From Fusobacterium sp. (GTDB taxonomy: Bacteria; Fusobacteriota; Fusobacteriia; Fusobacteriales; Fusobacteriaceae): a DNA stretch of 56,642 nucleotides. Below the pieces are notes generated by a model. The model saw only the letters and a list, made by a program, of their open reading frames with translations, did no database searches and was not told the origin of the DNA. Where the stretch lies: assembly GCF_029258315.1 (NCBI RefSeq), contig NZ_JARHZE010000119.1:1-56642 (forward strand), in the 5' to 3' direction. A program made the position numbers and the translations under genes. Of the stretch, positions 42,749 to 54,615 are shown piece after piece (position 1 is the stretch's first letter; each line of letters starts with the position of its first letter).

Positions 42749-43651
42749 CTATTTCCCTTCTAAAAATTCTTTAAAATCTTCTTTTGTAAATTGATATTTT
42801 TTACCACAGAAATGACATTCTGTTTCTATTGTTCCTTTTAACTCTTCTAATAAATTTAAAATTTCATCTTTTCCTAATGTAATAAGTCCCTTATAATATT
42901 TATCTTTATTACAATCACAGTAATAAGAAACTTCTTTTTCTTCTAAAATTTCATAGTCCTCAACTAATTTTTCATAGCTTTCATCACTCATATCTTCATA
43001 TAATAATTTTACAATTCTTTCTAAATCCATTCCACCTTTAAAAAGTTCTGTAACATTTCTTATAGCTTTTATTTTAGCCTCTAACAAATCTATAAAATGT
43101 TCATCAGCTCCTGGGAATAACTGAACCATATATCCTCCAGCAGATCTTACTGTATGTTCATCTTGCAGATCTACTCCTAAAGCTATAACAGTTGGAGTTT
43201 GTTCAGAAGTAACATAATAGTAAGCTATATCTGTCGCAATCTCTCCTGTTTGAATTTCTGAAAGTCCTACATATGGTTCTTTAAGTCCCATATCTTTTAT
43301 TACTCTAAGACTACCTTTTCCAATTAAATTAGCTACATCTGGTTGGTTTACTATCGGTTTTAAAGGTAAATCTGCTTGAGGATTTGATAAATATCCTTTA
43401 ATATGTCCATTTGCATCAGCTGTAACAACCATATTATTAACAGGTCCGTCTGTATCTGTTATAAGAGATAACATATCATTTCCTTTTAAAGATGCTCCCA
43501 TTATAAGTCCTGCTGTTAAAAATCTTCCAAATCCAGCAATCGCTGTTGGACTACATTTATGAATATCTAGAGCTTTTTGTACAACTTCTGTTGAATTTAC
43601 AACAAAAAATCTAGCATTCTTACTCACTCCTCTAATTATTCTGCTTTTCAA
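42749..43651 (-). CDS. hslO: Hsp33 redox-regulated chaperone
   Basis: 300 aa. Cytoplasmic holdase switched on when its zinc cysteines oxidise. The four zinc ligands are present: C245 and C247 (CDC), C279 and C282 (CHFC). The N-terminal part begins MKSRIIRGVSKNARFFVV, and VGLSEIQTGEIATDIAYYY is typical. It starts with TTG at 43649-43651, 8 bp after AGGAGG; there is no suitable in-frame ATG nearby. It is the last gene of a long minus-strand operon ending at the G+C-rich hairpin, 13 bp after comEA. Confidence 0.95.
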   Translation of the reverse strand: MKSRIIRGVSKNARFFVVNSTEVVQKALDIHKCSPTAIAGFGRFLTAGLIMGASLKGNDMLSLITDTDGPVNNMVVTADANGHIKGYLSNPQADLPLKPIVNQPDVANLIGKGSLRVIKDMGLKEPYVGLSEIQTGEIATDIAYYYVTSEQTPTVIALGVDLQDEHTVRSAGGYMVQLFPGADEHFIDLLEAKIKAIRNVTELFKGGMDLERIVKLLYEDMSDESYEKLVEDYEILEEKEVSYYCDCNKDKYYKGLITLGKDEILNLLEELKGTIETECHFCGKKYQFTKEDFKEFLEGK

Positions 43652-43664
43652 TTAATTTTTCCTC

Positions 43665-44153
43665 CTAATATCTAAATAAATCTTTATATTTTTCATAATT
43701 TTTCTTTGAAATTAATTTTTTTAAATCTTTATTATTTCTAATTCTTCCAGTAGATAAATACTTATTAATCGCTTTTATCTCACTTGTTGAAAAACCATAA
43801 TATCTTAAATCTTTTTCATTTATTTCATTAATATTTATTGATTTTAATTTAATATCATTTTCATCTATAAAAAAATACTTTTCTAATTTTTTACAAGTTT
43901 TAGAACCAATACCACTTATTCTTTCTAACTCTTCTATAGATTCTATTCCGCCTTTTATATCTCTAAAGCTTATTATCTTAGAAACATAACTTGAGGCAAC
44001 TCCAGCTCTCAACATCTCCTCTTGAGTAGCTGTATTTATATTTAGTTTCCCTAAATTATTATCACTATATATTATTTTATATTTAGTATCTAGAGAAAAA
44101 CTTGAAGAAAATATAAATAAAAAACTACAAATCAACAATATTAATTTTTTCAT
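43665..44153 (-). CDS. comEA: ComEA-like helix-hairpin-helix DNA-binding protein
   Basis: 162 aa. An N-terminal signal sequence (MKKLILLICSFLFIFSSSFS) directs it out of the cytoplasm. It has a ComEA-type HhH domain with LNINTATQEEMLRAGV and a GIGSKTCKKL loop, which in transformable bacteria binds incoming double-stranded DNA. A third HhH-like stretch (INEINEKDLRYYGFS) follows. The soluble form without an N-terminal membrane anchor suggests a periplasmic DNA receptor as in Gram-negative bacteria. ATG chosen with GGTGAG 4-5 bp upstream; an earlier GTG is less likely. The same operon encodes a PilT-like ATPase. Confidence 0.82.
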   Translation of the reverse strand: MKKLILLICSFLFIFSSSFSLDTKYKIIYSDNNLGKLNINTATQEEMLRAGVASSYVSKIISFRDIKGGIESIEELERISGIGSKTCKKLEKYFFIDENDIKLKSININEINEKDLRYYGFSTSEIKAINKYLSTGRIRNNKDLKKLISKKNYEKYKDLFRY

Positions 44154-44165
44154 AAAGCTCACCTA

Positions 44166-45566
44166 CTATAAATTTTTAAATAATTCTCTCTTTTGATCCA
44201 TTCTCTCTTTTAATTCACAGATATACATATAAGGATCCTTTGGATTAATCTGTCTAACTATGGAAAATCTTGTTTCATCAACTTTATCTACTTTTTTACT
44301 GATAGCTCCACCACCAAGTCCTATTGTAGATTGATTTTCCTCTATCATCTCTATATTAAATATAGATTCTTTTCCCTCAATAGAGTAACCTACATTTTCT
44401 CCCCAGTTCATACTATTTTTTTGTCTATAAAGATAGTATGGGAACATATTTTTCTCTCTCACTACCTCTTTTATCTTATCCTCTATCTTTTGGTTATCTA
44501 TCTCTGTTATCTTATAATTATTTTTTATAAGAGTAGATCCATTTTTTATTGCTAGAAAATGGATAGTTAAATTATCAATATCATAATCTTTTACCTTTTC
44601 AAAAGTATTTAATACATCTTCTACTTTTTCATTTGGTAATCCGATTATAAAATCCATATTTATTATAAATCCCAATCTTTTTATCTCTTGATACATTTCA
44701 TTAAAATGCTCTATATCAAATCTTCTATTTAAATCTTTTAAAACTTCCTCATTAAAAGTTTGTGGATTAAGACTTACTCTATCAACCTTCATTTTTTTCA
44801 AAATCTGAAGTTTCTCCTTAGTGAGAGTATCCTCTCTTCCAGCTTCAAAAGTAAATTCTTTAAGATGAGTAAGATCTATATTTTTATATAGTTCCTCTAA
44901 AATATTTTCCAAATCTTTTTCTTTTAAGATACTCGGAGTCCCACCACCAAAATATAAGGATTCTATCTTTGATTTTTTATCTCTTAATAGCTCTCCTGTA
45001 AGTCTAATCTCTTCAATAAGAGTTTCTACAAATTTTTCATAGTAATTTCCTAATTTACTATTGATTTCATAAGATGCAAAGGAACAATATTTACATCTAG
45101 TAGGACAATAAGGAATTCCTACATACATATTTATTGCATCTTCATTTAAATATTGATTTTCTTTTTTTACTACATTTATAAGAAGTTCTCTTTTTTCTGG
45201 AAATACAAAATACAATTTTTCCAAAATTTCATCAATCTCTTCAAAACTATACCCCATTATCAAATATCTTCTTACAAGCTTAGTCGGTCTCACTCCAACT
45301 AAAGCTCCCCAAGGATAAACTTTATCAAATAACATTAAAAGTCCAGCTTTTACCATCACAGTTTTTTGATCTATCATTTTATCAGTATAATTTTTTAAAG
45401 TAAAAACTTTAGTTTTTCCATTAGATGATATTTCTAAAGATATTTTGTCTGATGTTTCTTCTAAGGTTTTGACATCTAAAACTTCTATATTTTCATCAGG
45501 CAAAAGAACTTTCTTAAATTCATATATGGTATTCTCTTTTGCCACAAAGTCTAAATTTATTTTCAA
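44166..45566 (-). CDS. hemZ: HemZ-family radical SAM protein (coproporphyrinogen III dehydrogenase-like)
   Basis: 466 aa. Members are HemW/HemN-related radical SAM enzymes linked to porphyrin metabolism; B. subtilis HemZ is the reference. The cluster motif is C154, C158, C161 (CPTRCKYC), with SLYFGGGTPSIL and RVSLNPQTFNEEVLKDLNR downstream. An N-terminal extension of ~140 residues (LVGVRPTKLVRR) is typical of HemZ and not of HemW. It starts with TTG preceded by TAGGAG. It is separated by 9 bp from pilT and 12 bp from comEA. Exact substrate in this organism is not established. Confidence 0.85.
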   Translation of the reverse strand: MKINLDFVAKENTIYEFKKVLLPDENIEVLDVKTLEETSDKISLEISSNGKTKVFTLKNYTDKMIDQKTVMVKAGLLMLFDKVYPWGALVGVRPTKLVRRYLIMGYSFEEIDEILEKLYFVFPEKRELLINVVKKENQYLNEDAINMYVGIPYCPTRCKYCSFASYEINSKLGNYYEKFVETLIEEIRLTGELLRDKKSKIESLYFGGGTPSILKEKDLENILEELYKNIDLTHLKEFTFEAGREDTLTKEKLQILKKMKVDRVSLNPQTFNEEVLKDLNRRFDIEHFNEMYQEIKRLGFIINMDFIIGLPNEKVEDVLNTFEKVKDYDIDNLTIHFLAIKNGSTLIKNNYKITEIDNQKIEDKIKEVVREKNMFPYYLYRQKNSMNWGENVGYSIEGKESIFNIEMIEENQSTIGLGGGAISKKVDKVDETRFSIVRQINPKDPYMYICELKERMDQKRELFKNL

Positions 45567-45575
45567 CTTTTACTC

Positions 45576-46637
45576 CTACATTAAATTCTTTCTTAAATTT
45601 TTTATCTCTTTTTCAAATTGCTCAGTTGTAAGTTTTTTAGCTCTATATAATTCTTTTATAGATTCTTGCTTATTAAGCACTCCCTTTCTTCCACTGACAT
45701 CTAAGAAAGATGATATTTGAGAAACTTTTCCATTTTTTATATTTCCCTGTATTCCACTATTGGTATACATAATCTCACAAACAGGTAGTTTTATAGGTTT
45801 ATTTTCTTCATCGATTCCATTAATAAATTCTTGATGTATTACACCTAATAAATTTGATGCAACCAACCTTTGGATATATTCTCTATCTTGCTCTTCAAAC
45901 ATACCTATAATTTTATCAACCGCATCAACAACACTATTTGAATGTAAAGTAGTTAAGACCAAATGTCCTGTTTCAGCTAAAGTCAAAGCTAATTCAACAT
46001 TCTTTTTATCAATTAATTCTCCAACCATAACTATATCAACATTTTGTCTTAGAGCAGACTTCATACCTTCTGAATAGCTTCTTACATCTTTACCTATCTC
46101 TCTTTGTCTTATTATACTTTTATCATTTTTAAAAACATATTCAATAGGATTTTCTAAAGTTAAAATATTATATATCTTTTCACTGTTATATTTATTTATC
46201 ATTGCAGCTATTGTACTTGTTTTTCCACAACCAGTTTTTCCACAAACAATTATAAGTCCCTGTGTCTCATCAAAAAAATCATTTATTTTCACACTTAGAT
46301 TTAAATCTTCCAATGTAGGTGGATCTTTTCTTACAATTCTTAATGAAAGAGAAAGTTCCCCTCTCTCATAAAAAATATTTACTCTACAATTTCCTTCTAA
46401 ATCTTTAAAAGATATATCTATTTCCTTATCTCTTTTTAATCTTTCTTTTTCCTCTTCTGTTAATAATTCAGAAATTAATTCCTCAATATCATCTTTTTTT
46501 ATGATTGAACATTTATCATACTTATAAAGTTTATTATCTATCCTAAAAATTGGAAATTCATCTACTGATAAATGAATGTCTGTTACTTTGTAAGTTCTTC
46601 CTTTAGATATTAATTCTAAAAAAGTTTCTTTATTCAT
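45576..46637 (-). CDS. pilT: PilT-family type IV pilus ATPase
   Basis: 353 aa. Cytoplasmic ring ATPase of the GspE/PilT superfamily that retracts type IV pili or a DNA-uptake pilus. Walker A GKTGCGKTST (~132-141), the Asp box TLENPIEYVF, and the His box TGHLVLTTLHSNS are intact. Two family positions are altered: the VGEMRD motif reads VGELID, and the C-terminal AIRNLI-type signature is not evident (SIKELYRAKKL). This may mark a divergent retraction ATPase. ATG preceded by AAGGAGAA. No pilin gene is in the window, but comEA is two genes downstream. Confidence 0.85.
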   Translation of the reverse strand: MNKETFLELISKGRTYKVTDIHLSVDEFPIFRIDNKLYKYDKCSIIKKDDIEELISELLTEEEKERLKRDKEIDISFKDLEGNCRVNIFYERGELSLSLRIVRKDPPTLEDLNLSVKINDFFDETQGLIIVCGKTGCGKTSTIAAMINKYNSEKIYNILTLENPIEYVFKNDKSIIRQREIGKDVRSYSEGMKSALRQNVDIVMVGELIDKKNVELALTLAETGHLVLTTLHSNSVVDAVDKIIGMFEEQDREYIQRLVASNLLGVIHQEFINGIDEENKPIKLPVCEIMYTNSGIQGNIKNGKVSQISSFLDVSGRKGVLNKQESIKELYRAKKLTTEQFEKEIKNLRKNLM

Positions 46638-46667
46638 AGATTCTCCTTCCCAATATCCTCCATTTTA

Positions 46668-47474
46668 TTATTTTAAAAATAATAAAACTAATATTCCTAG
46701 TATTATTCTGTATACTCCAAATAATTTAAATGTTCTTGTTTTTATATATCCCATAAACCATTTTATAACTACATAAGCCACTACAAAAGATATAAAAAAA
46801 CCTATCCCTAATAATTGCCATTCAAGTGGAGTAAAAGCAAGGCCATTTTTTACAACTTTCAATAAAGTAGCTCCAAGCATAGTTGGTATTGCCAAAAAGA
46901 ATGAATATTCAGCTGCTACTCCTTTAGTAAGTCCTAAAATTAAAGCACCTATTATTGTTGCTCCTGAACGAGAAGTTCCTGGTATCATTGCTAAACATTG
47001 AAAAAATCCAATAGCTAATGCTAATTTATATGGTATCTTTTCAATCTTATCTATTGCATTTGATTTTTTTATTTTATCCTCTATAAAACAAAAAATTATT
47101 CCATAAAGAATTAAAGTTGTTGCAACTATTTTAGTATTTCCCAAGAAAAATTCTGTTATATAGTCATCCAATAAAAGCCCTAAAACTCCAGCTGGTATAA
47201 CTCCTACAATAACCTTACTCCAAAGATTTATTCTTTGATTAAAAACCTCTTTCGATTTAACAAAAGGATGAATATCATTCCAGAAATATATAACAACTGA
47301 AAGTATAGCTCCTAATTGAACTATTATTAAAAAATTATCCATAAAAGCCTTTGTTACATATGGACTGTTTATAAACTTTTCAACAAGTATCATATGTCCA
47401 GTACTACTTACAGGTAGAAATTCTGTAACTCCTTCAACTATTCCAAGTATTATAACTAATAAAAACGGATTCAT
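46668..47474 (-). CDS. uppP: Undecaprenyl-diphosphatase (BacA/UppP)
   Basis: 268-aa polytopic membrane enzyme that recycles undecaprenyl pyrophosphate and confers bacitracin tolerance. The two conserved blocks are EGVTEFLPVSSTGHMIL near the N-terminus (~15-31) and PGTSRSGATI (~165), which form the active site. The length is typical (265-275 aa). It lies 15 bp after hldD and 30 bp before pilT in the same operon, together supplying envelope functions. Confidence 0.95.
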   Translation of the reverse strand: MNPFLLVIILGIVEGVTEFLPVSSTGHMILVEKFINSPYVTKAFMDNFLIIVQLGAILSVVIYFWNDIHPFVKSKEVFNQRINLWSKVIVGVIPAGVLGLLLDDYITEFFLGNTKIVATTLILYGIIFCFIEDKIKKSNAIDKIEKIPYKLALAIGFFQCLAMIPGTSRSGATIIGALILGLTKGVAAEYSFFLAIPTMLGATLLKVVKNGLAFTPLEWQLLGIGFFISFVVAYVVIKWFMGYIKTRTFKLFGVYRIILGILVLLFLK

Positions 47475-47488
47475 TTAAAAATTTCCCC

Positions 47489-48484
47489 CTATAAATATGG
47501 ATCTTCTTTAGCTAGATAGTTTACTACATAATCATAAACTCCCTCTTCTAATGTACAGAATTTTTTTGTATATCCAGCTCTTTTTAATTTTGCCATTTCT
47601 GCTTTTGTGTAATATTGATATCTTCCTCTTAAATCTTCTGGCATAGGTACAAACTCTATAACTTCCTCAGAATTTAATTTTTTACCAGATGCAGCTTCCA
47701 TTGTAGCCATTGATAAATCTCTGAAACTTCTAGCTTCTCCAGTTCCTAAGTTATATACACCAGATTCAACTTTTTCTGTTAAGAAGAAATATAATACATC
47801 TACAACATCTTTTATATATACAAAGTCTCTAAGTTGTCCCCCATCTTCAAACCCCTCTTTATGTGATTTGAAAAGTTTAACCTTTCCATTTTCTTTATAC
47901 TGATTAAAAGTATGGAAAACCATTGAAGCCATTCTTCCTTTATGATATTCTTGAGGACCATAAACATTAAAGAATTTACAGCTTATCCATTGCTTTGGAG
48001 TTTCTTTTTGTTTAAATGACCAGTCATCAAATAATTTTTTAGAATATCCATATTTATTTAATGGCATTAATTTTTTAAACTCTTCAACAGATATATCATC
48101 ATCATATCCTAATTCTCCAGCTCCATAAGTTGCTGCTGAAGATGCATTAACAAAGTTTATATTTTGTTTTGCACAAAATTCCCATAATTTTTTAGTATAA
48201 CCGTAGTTATTTTTCATAAGAAAATCAGCATCTGTTTCAGTAGTTGCTGAACAAGCTCCGAAGTGAGCTACTCCTGTGATTTTTTTTGCATTTTCTGGAT
48301 TTTCTAACCAATCAAATAATTCATCTCTGTCCATCCAATCAGCATAATCTCTTTTTCTTAAATTTAGCCATTTATTTTCTGTTCTCATTTTATCAACTGC
48401 TAAAATATCATTTATTCCCATTTCATTTAGCTTCCATATAAAAGCACTTCCTATAAATCCTGCCGCACCTGTTACTATTATCAT
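47489..48484 (-). CDS. hldD: ADP-L-glycero-D-manno-heptose 6-epimerase
   Basis: 331-aa NAD(P)-dependent short-chain epimerase for the heptose of LPS inner core. GAAGFIGS (6-13) binds the cofactor, YGYSK carries the catalytic Tyr-Lys pair, and DKMRTENKWLNLRKRDYADWMD is specific for HldD. FNVYGPQEYHKGRMASM matches the substrate loop. Presence of this gene means the organism makes heptose-containing LPS. AAAGGAGAGA precedes the ATG. It is the first gene of the envelope-competence operon; the promoter in the gap to 48572 is not clear-cut (TATAAT near 48512-48517, poor -35). Confidence 0.95.
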   Translation of the reverse strand: MIIVTGAAGFIGSAFIWKLNEMGINDILAVDKMRTENKWLNLRKRDYADWMDRDELFDWLENPENAKKITGVAHFGACSATTETDADFLMKNNYGYTKKLWEFCAKQNINFVNASSAATYGAGELGYDDDISVEEFKKLMPLNKYGYSKKLFDDWSFKQKETPKQWISCKFFNVYGPQEYHKGRMASMVFHTFNQYKENGKVKLFKSHKEGFEDGGQLRDFVYIKDVVDVLYFFLTEKVESGVYNLGTGEARSFRDLSMATMEAASGKKLNSEEVIEFVPMPEDLRGRYQYYTKAEMAKLKRAGYTKKFCTLEEGVYDYVVNYLAKEDPYL

Positions 48485-48572
48485 AGTGTCTCTCCTTTCA
48501 ATTATGGTACATTATATATAACTAATTAAATTTTACCATTTTTTACTAATTTTTTAAAGTCATTTTTTGAAG

Positions 48573-48597
48573 AAAAAATGGCGTTCTTATGAACGCC
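48573..48597 (-). terminator. Terminator of the secA-lipoprotein unit
   Basis: GGCGTTC / GAACGCC stem (48580-48586, 48591-48597), loop of four; A6 on its left gives a T6 run on the minus strand. Confidence 0.85.
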
Positions 48598-48603
48598 ACA
48601 AAA

Positions 48604-49314
48604 TTATTGTTTCCATCTCTCTAATGGAGATAAATAATCTGGATAAGCTATATATAAAGCTTTTGCATTTATATTATTTAACTCTTTTTTATCCAATGTT
48701 TCTGCTTTTGATTTTCCTACTATCTCTTCAAGTCTTTCAGAAATCTCTGCTCCATACCAACTTCTTTCATCAAAGAACTCTTTTCTTTTTATAAATTTAT
48801 TTAAAAGTTTTCTTAATTTTTTAGTATCACTTTCATCTAAATCATTTTTCTTAGAAAGTGCAACTATTTCTTGCCATTCCTCTTCTGTTGCAACTTGTGT
48901 AGCTATATGTGTTGATGGATTAGCCATTTTTAAACGAGAATCCATAACCATTTTTTCAACTAAACCTTTAGGATTTTTTAAGTTTGTATCTTCTAAATAG
49001 AATTTTCTATCTATTTTTGATGGATATTTATTTAAAAGTTTTACAAATCTCTCTTTATCCTCTTCATCCATCTCTTTTTTTGTGCTTAAAGTTGATAAGA
49101 AATTATAATCTTTCTCTGACATTATTCCTGTTTTTCTTAAATAATAGATCGGATCTTCATTACCATATTCATCAGTTATATAAGCACTTTCAACAACTGC
49201 TTTTGATATTGTTGATTCCCAATTCTTCATCTCTTCATCTGTTGCCTGTCTTTCCTTTACAGAGCTACAAGCTCCTAAAACTAAGATAGACATTATTAAT
49301 AAAGCTTTTTTCAT
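48604..49314 (-). CDS. Predicted lipoprotein of unknown function
   Basis: 236 aa with a classical lipoprotein signal: MKKALLIMSILVLGAC, with lipobox LGAC and cleavage before C16. The mature part is helical and charged, with short repeats of a similar segment: MDEEDKERFVKLLNKYPSKIDRKFYLED and LDESDTKKLRKLLNKFIKRKEFFDE look like two copies of one unit. Family unknown. It is 21 bp downstream of secA and followed at once by a strong terminator, so it is probably cotranscribed with secA. It might support envelope biogenesis. Confidence 0.78.
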   Translation of the reverse strand: MKKALLIMSILVLGACSSVKERQATDEEMKNWESTISKAVVESAYITDEYGNEDPIYYLRKTGIMSEKDYNFLSTLSTKKEMDEEDKERFVKLLNKYPSKIDRKFYLEDTNLKNPKGLVEKMVMDSRLKMANPSTHIATQVATEEEWQEIVALSKKNDLDESDTKKLRKLLNKFIKRKEFFDERSWYGAEISERLEEIVGKSKAETLDKKELNNINAKALYIAYPDYLSPLERWKQ

Positions 49315-49335
49315 CTAATCACCATACCTTATTTT

Positions 49336-51990
49336 TTATCTTCCACAACATTTGTTGTAAGGTTTTCCACTTCCACAAGAACAAGGAGCCTCTGGATTTT
49401 CTGGTCCACCAATATTTTCTTTATTTTCTACAATTTTTGCTTCTTCTTCCTCAGATATTCTCTCTAAAGTTTCTTCTTCGGGAGTTCTTATAGCTACTTT
49501 AAACATATATGAAGTTGTTTCTTTTTTTATTGTTTCTAGCATCTGTCCATACAATTCTCCAGAAAGTAATTTATATTCAACAATAGGATCTCTTTGTCCA
49601 TAAGATCTTAAATAAATTCCCTCTCTCAAACCATCTAATGTTTTTAAGTGTTCTCTCCATCTATTATCAACAACTTCTAATAAAACATATTTTTCAATCT
49701 GTCTCATTATCTCTGGAGTAATTTCAGCTTCTCTCTCATTATATTTTGCCTCTAAGTCATCAGCTAACTTATCAGCATACTCTTCAATACCAAAAGCTTT
49801 ATACTCTTCTTGATTTTCTATTACATATCCATATTTTTCTTCTAAAAATTCAGAAAGTCCTTTTATATCCCATTCTTCTTTATACTCTCCAACAAATTTT
49901 TCAATTACTGCTGATTGGACACTTCCTCTTAACATAGAAATTATAGTTTCTTTTAAGTCATCTTTAGAAAGAGCCTCATTTCTACTTGCATAGATAGCTT
50001 CTCTTTGTTTGTTCATAACGTCGTCAAACTCAAGTAAAGATTTTCTTATACCAAAGTTTCTTGACTCAACTTTCTTTTGAGCATTTTCAATAGCTTTTGT
50101 TATCATTCTATGAGTGATTTGCTCTCCTCTTGGGATTCCTAATCTCTCCATAACATTTTTAACTCTATCTGATCCAAATAGTTTCATAAGATCATCTTCA
50201 AGTGATAAGTAGAATTGTGATTCTCCTGGGTCCCCTTGTCTTCCTGATCTTCCTCTTAACTGATTATCAATTCTTCTTGATTCATGTCTTTCTGTTCCAA
50301 GAATATAAAGTCCACCTAAAGCTTTTACTTTTTCTTTTTCTTCATCACATTGAGCCTTATATTTTTTTAACACTTCATTATACTCTTCTGGAGAAACATT
50401 TTCACTTTTTGCCATAAACTCAGCATTTCCTCCAAGCATAATGTCAGTTCCTCTTCCTGCCATATTTGTAGCTATTGTTACAGCTTTATATCTTCCAGCT
50501 TGAGCAACTATCTCTGCTTCTTTTTCGTGGAATTTAGCATTTAATACATTGTGAGGTATATTTAATTTTTTTAACTCATTTGATAAAAGTTCTGAACCTT
50601 GAATAGTTATTGTTCCAACTAACACTGGTTGCCCTTTTTCATATAGTTCTTTTATTTTTTCAACTATTGCTTCAATTTTTTCTTCGTGAGTTTTATAGAT
50701 TATATCTCCATTATCTTTTCTTATAACTGGTTTGTTTGTTGGTATAATAACAACAGCTAAACCATATATAAACATAAACTCAGTAGCTTCTGTTTCAGCT
50801 GTACCAGTCATTCCAGATAACTTTTCATACATTCTAAAATAGTTTTGTAAAGTTATAGATGCAAGAGTTTGGTTTTCTCCAGCTATTTTTACACCCTCTT
50901 TAGCTTCAATAGCTTGGTGTAAACCATCAGAATATCTTCTTCCCTCTAAAGCTCTTCCTGTAAACTCATCTATTATTACAACTTCATTTTCTCTTATTAA
51001 ATAATCTTTATCTCTTTCAAATAATTCTTTAGCTTTTAAACATTGCATTAAGTAGTGAGTTAATTCAATAGTTTCTGGAGAGTATAGATTTTCTATATTA
51101 AGCATTTTTTCAACTTTCTTAATTCCTTTTTCTGTTAAAACTATATTCTTAGCTTTCTCATCTACTTCATAATCTTTCCATACTTCGTCTGGAATATTCA
51201 TTTCTTTTTTCTTTTTAACATCTGTTATTTTTTCAGTCTCTCTACTTCTTTCTAGATATGTAACTATTCTATAAAAAGTTTGATAAAGTCTAGCTGTATT
51301 TTCAGCAGCACCAGATATAATAAGTGGTGTTCTAGCCTCATCTATTAATATTGAGTCAACCTCATCAACTATACAGAAATTTAATTTTCTTTGTACCTTA
51401 TCTTCTACTCTTCCAACCATATTATCTCTTAGGTAGTCAAAACCAAATTCAGAGTTAGTACCATAAGTTACATCTGCTTGATAAGCTTTCTTTCTCTCAT
51501 CATTTTCTAGTCCATTAAGAATAACCCCTGTTGTTAATCCTAAGAATTCATAAACTTTTCCCATTTGCTCCTTGTCTCTTTTTGCCAAATAATCATTTAC
51601 TGTGATTATATGTACACCTTTTCCACTAAGAGCATTTAAATATACAGGACAAGTAGCAACTAAAGTTTTACCTTCCCCTGTTTTCATCTCAGTAATTTTT
51701 CCTTCGTGAAGAACTATTCCTCCGATTAATTGAACATCATAGTGTCTCATTCCTAAAACTCTTTTTGATGCTTCTCTTACAACTGCAAATGCTTCTACTA
51801 ATATATCATCTAGTGTTTCTCCATTTGCAAGTCTTTGCTTAAACTCTTCAGTTTTTGCTTTTAATTCTTCATCTGTTAGATTTACAAATTTTTCTTCTAA
51901 ATCATTAATTAATTTTACTTTTTTCTGAATTCTTTTGATCTCTCTATCATTTTTGGTACCAAAGATCATTTTCAATAGACTTGTTATCAT
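49336..51990 (-). CDS. secA: Preprotein translocase ATPase SecA
   Basis: 884 aa. Motor of the Sec export pathway. Walker [10 protein letters not shown] (~100), [19 protein letters not shown] (~205), [16 protein letters not shown] and [20 protein letters not shown] are the DEAD-type helicase motifs. The C-terminal zinc linker [15 protein letters not shown], which binds SecB or lipids, is intact. GAGAGGAAAT precedes the ATG. It has a good promoter just downstream of ligA and is followed by a lipoprotein gene. Confidence 0.97.
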   Translation of the reverse strand: MITSLLKMIFGTKNDREIKRIQKKVKLINDLEEKFVNLTDEELKAKTEEFKQRLANGETLDDILVEAFAVVREASKRVLGMRHYDVQLIGGIVLHEGKITEMKTGEGKTLVATCPVYLNALSGKGVHIITVNDYLAKRDKEQMGKVYEFLGLTTGVILNGLENDERKKAYQADVTYGTNSEFGFDYLRDNMVGRVEDKVQRKLNFCIVDEVDSILIDEARTPLIISGAAENTARLYQTFYRIVTYLERSRETEKITDVKKKKEMNIPDEVWKDYEVDEKAKNIVLTEKGIKKVEKMLNIENLYSPETIELTHYLMQCLKAKELFERDKDYLIRENEVVIIDEFTGRALEGRRYSDGLHQAIEAKEGVKIAGENQTLASITLQNYFRMYEKLSGMTGTAETEATEFMFIYGLAVVIIPTNKPVIRKDNGDIIYKTHEEKIEAIVEKIKELYEKGQPVLVGTITIQGSELLSNELKKLNIPHNVLNAKFHEKEAEIVAQAGRYKAVTIATNMAGRGTDIMLGGNAEFMAKSENVSPEEYNEVLKKYKAQCDEEKEKVKALGGLYILGTERHESRRIDNQLRGRSGRQGDPGESQFYLSLEDDLMKLFGSDRVKNVMERLGIPRGEQITHRMITKAIENAQKKVESRNFGIRKSLLEFDDVMNKQREAIYASRNEALSKDDLKETIISMLRGSVQSAVIEKFVGEYKEEWDIKGLSEFLEEKYGYVIENQEEYKAFGIEEYADKLADDLEAKYNEREAEITPEIMRQIEKYVLLEVVDNRWREHLKTLDGLREGIYLRSYGQRDPIVEYKLLSGELYGQMLETIKKETTSYMFKVAIRTPEEETLERISEEEEAKIVENKENIGGPENPEAPCSCGSGKPYNKCCGR

Positions 51991-52036
51991 TCTCTATTTC
52001 CTCTCCATTTTTATTTTTTGCAATTATACACATTCT

Positions 52037-52065
52037 AATATATCATAATATTACTTATTAGTCAA
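52037..52065 (-). promoter_or_regulatory. Promoter of secA
   Basis: TTGACT (52065-52060), 17 bp, TATATT (52042-52037) on the minus strand in the 87-bp gap after ligA. Confidence 0.7.
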
Positions 52066-52077
52066 ACCTGTCTTTCA

Positions 52078-54102
<2,025 letters not shown>

Positions 54103-54155
54103 TTATTTTTTTCATTATTATATCATATTAATATAGATTTTATAATATAGAATAT

Positions 54156-54187
54156 AAAAAATAGCCAAAATACATTGGCTATTTTTT
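54156..54187. terminator. Strong terminator downstream of the 63-aa gene
   Basis: Perfect 13-bp stem AAAAAATAGCCAA / TTGGCTATTTTTT (54156-54168, 54175-54187), loop AATACA. It ends minus-strand transcripts from the small gene and isolates ligA. Confidence 0.85.
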
Positions 54188-54231
54188 ATCACTGGAGTAT
54201 TAATTAAAAATTAAATTTCATTTAAGTTGTT

Positions 54232-54423
54232 CTACTTAGCTATTTTTTTTAACTTTAAATTTTTTTCAATCAATTTGTACACATCTTCATGTGTTAAACT
54301 TTTTTCACCTTTTAAAGTTTCAAGATATTCTTTTACAGCTTCGTGCTCTTTTTTATGATATTTATTTATAATATAGTGTACATCAGCCTCTTGAGAAAAG
54401 TTTACAAATTTATGTTCTTTCAT
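54232..54423 (-). CDS. Small orphan protein (63 aa)
   Basis: 63 aa, charged and helical, with no cysteine, signal or membrane segment: begins MKEHKFVNFSQEADVHYIIN, then HEAVKEYLETLKGEKSLTHED, ends LKKIAK. I do not recognise it. I started at the ATG at 54423 with GGGAGA upstream; a TTG one codon earlier is possible. It has a good promoter (54458-54486) and a perfect terminator, so it is very probably a real, separately expressed gene. The length and basic tail are compatible with a small regulator, but this is speculation. Confidence 0.7.
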   Translation of the reverse strand: MKEHKFVNFSQEADVHYIINKYHKKEHEAVKEYLETLKGEKSLTHEDVYKLIEKNLKLKKIAK

Positions 54424-54457
54424 CAAAAATCATCTCCCATTTTCTCCAGCTGTCTTG

Positions 54458-54486
54458 ATTATATTCCTTTTATTTTTACTTTTCAA
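54458..54486 (-). promoter_or_regulatory. Promoter of the small orphan gene
   Basis: TTGAAA (54486-54481), 17 bp, TATAAT (54463-54458) on the minus strand. Confidence 0.65.
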
Positions 54487-54573
54487 CCCTTTAATTAATA
54501 TTCCTTATTTTTTCTTAAAAATATCTCAAATTATATAAATTCGTTTAAAAAATAATCATTTTTTTATTTTTTG

Positions 54574-54582
54574 TGCTATAAT
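54574..54582 (+). promoter_or_regulatory. Extended -10 promoter of the MBL hydrolase gene
   Basis: TGCTATAAT, an extended -10 element; no good -35 is seen, which fits the extended type. It lies 34 bp before the start codon. Confidence 0.55.
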
Positions 54583-54615
54583 CTTTTTATATGATAATTG
54601 TTTTAGGAGGAAAAA

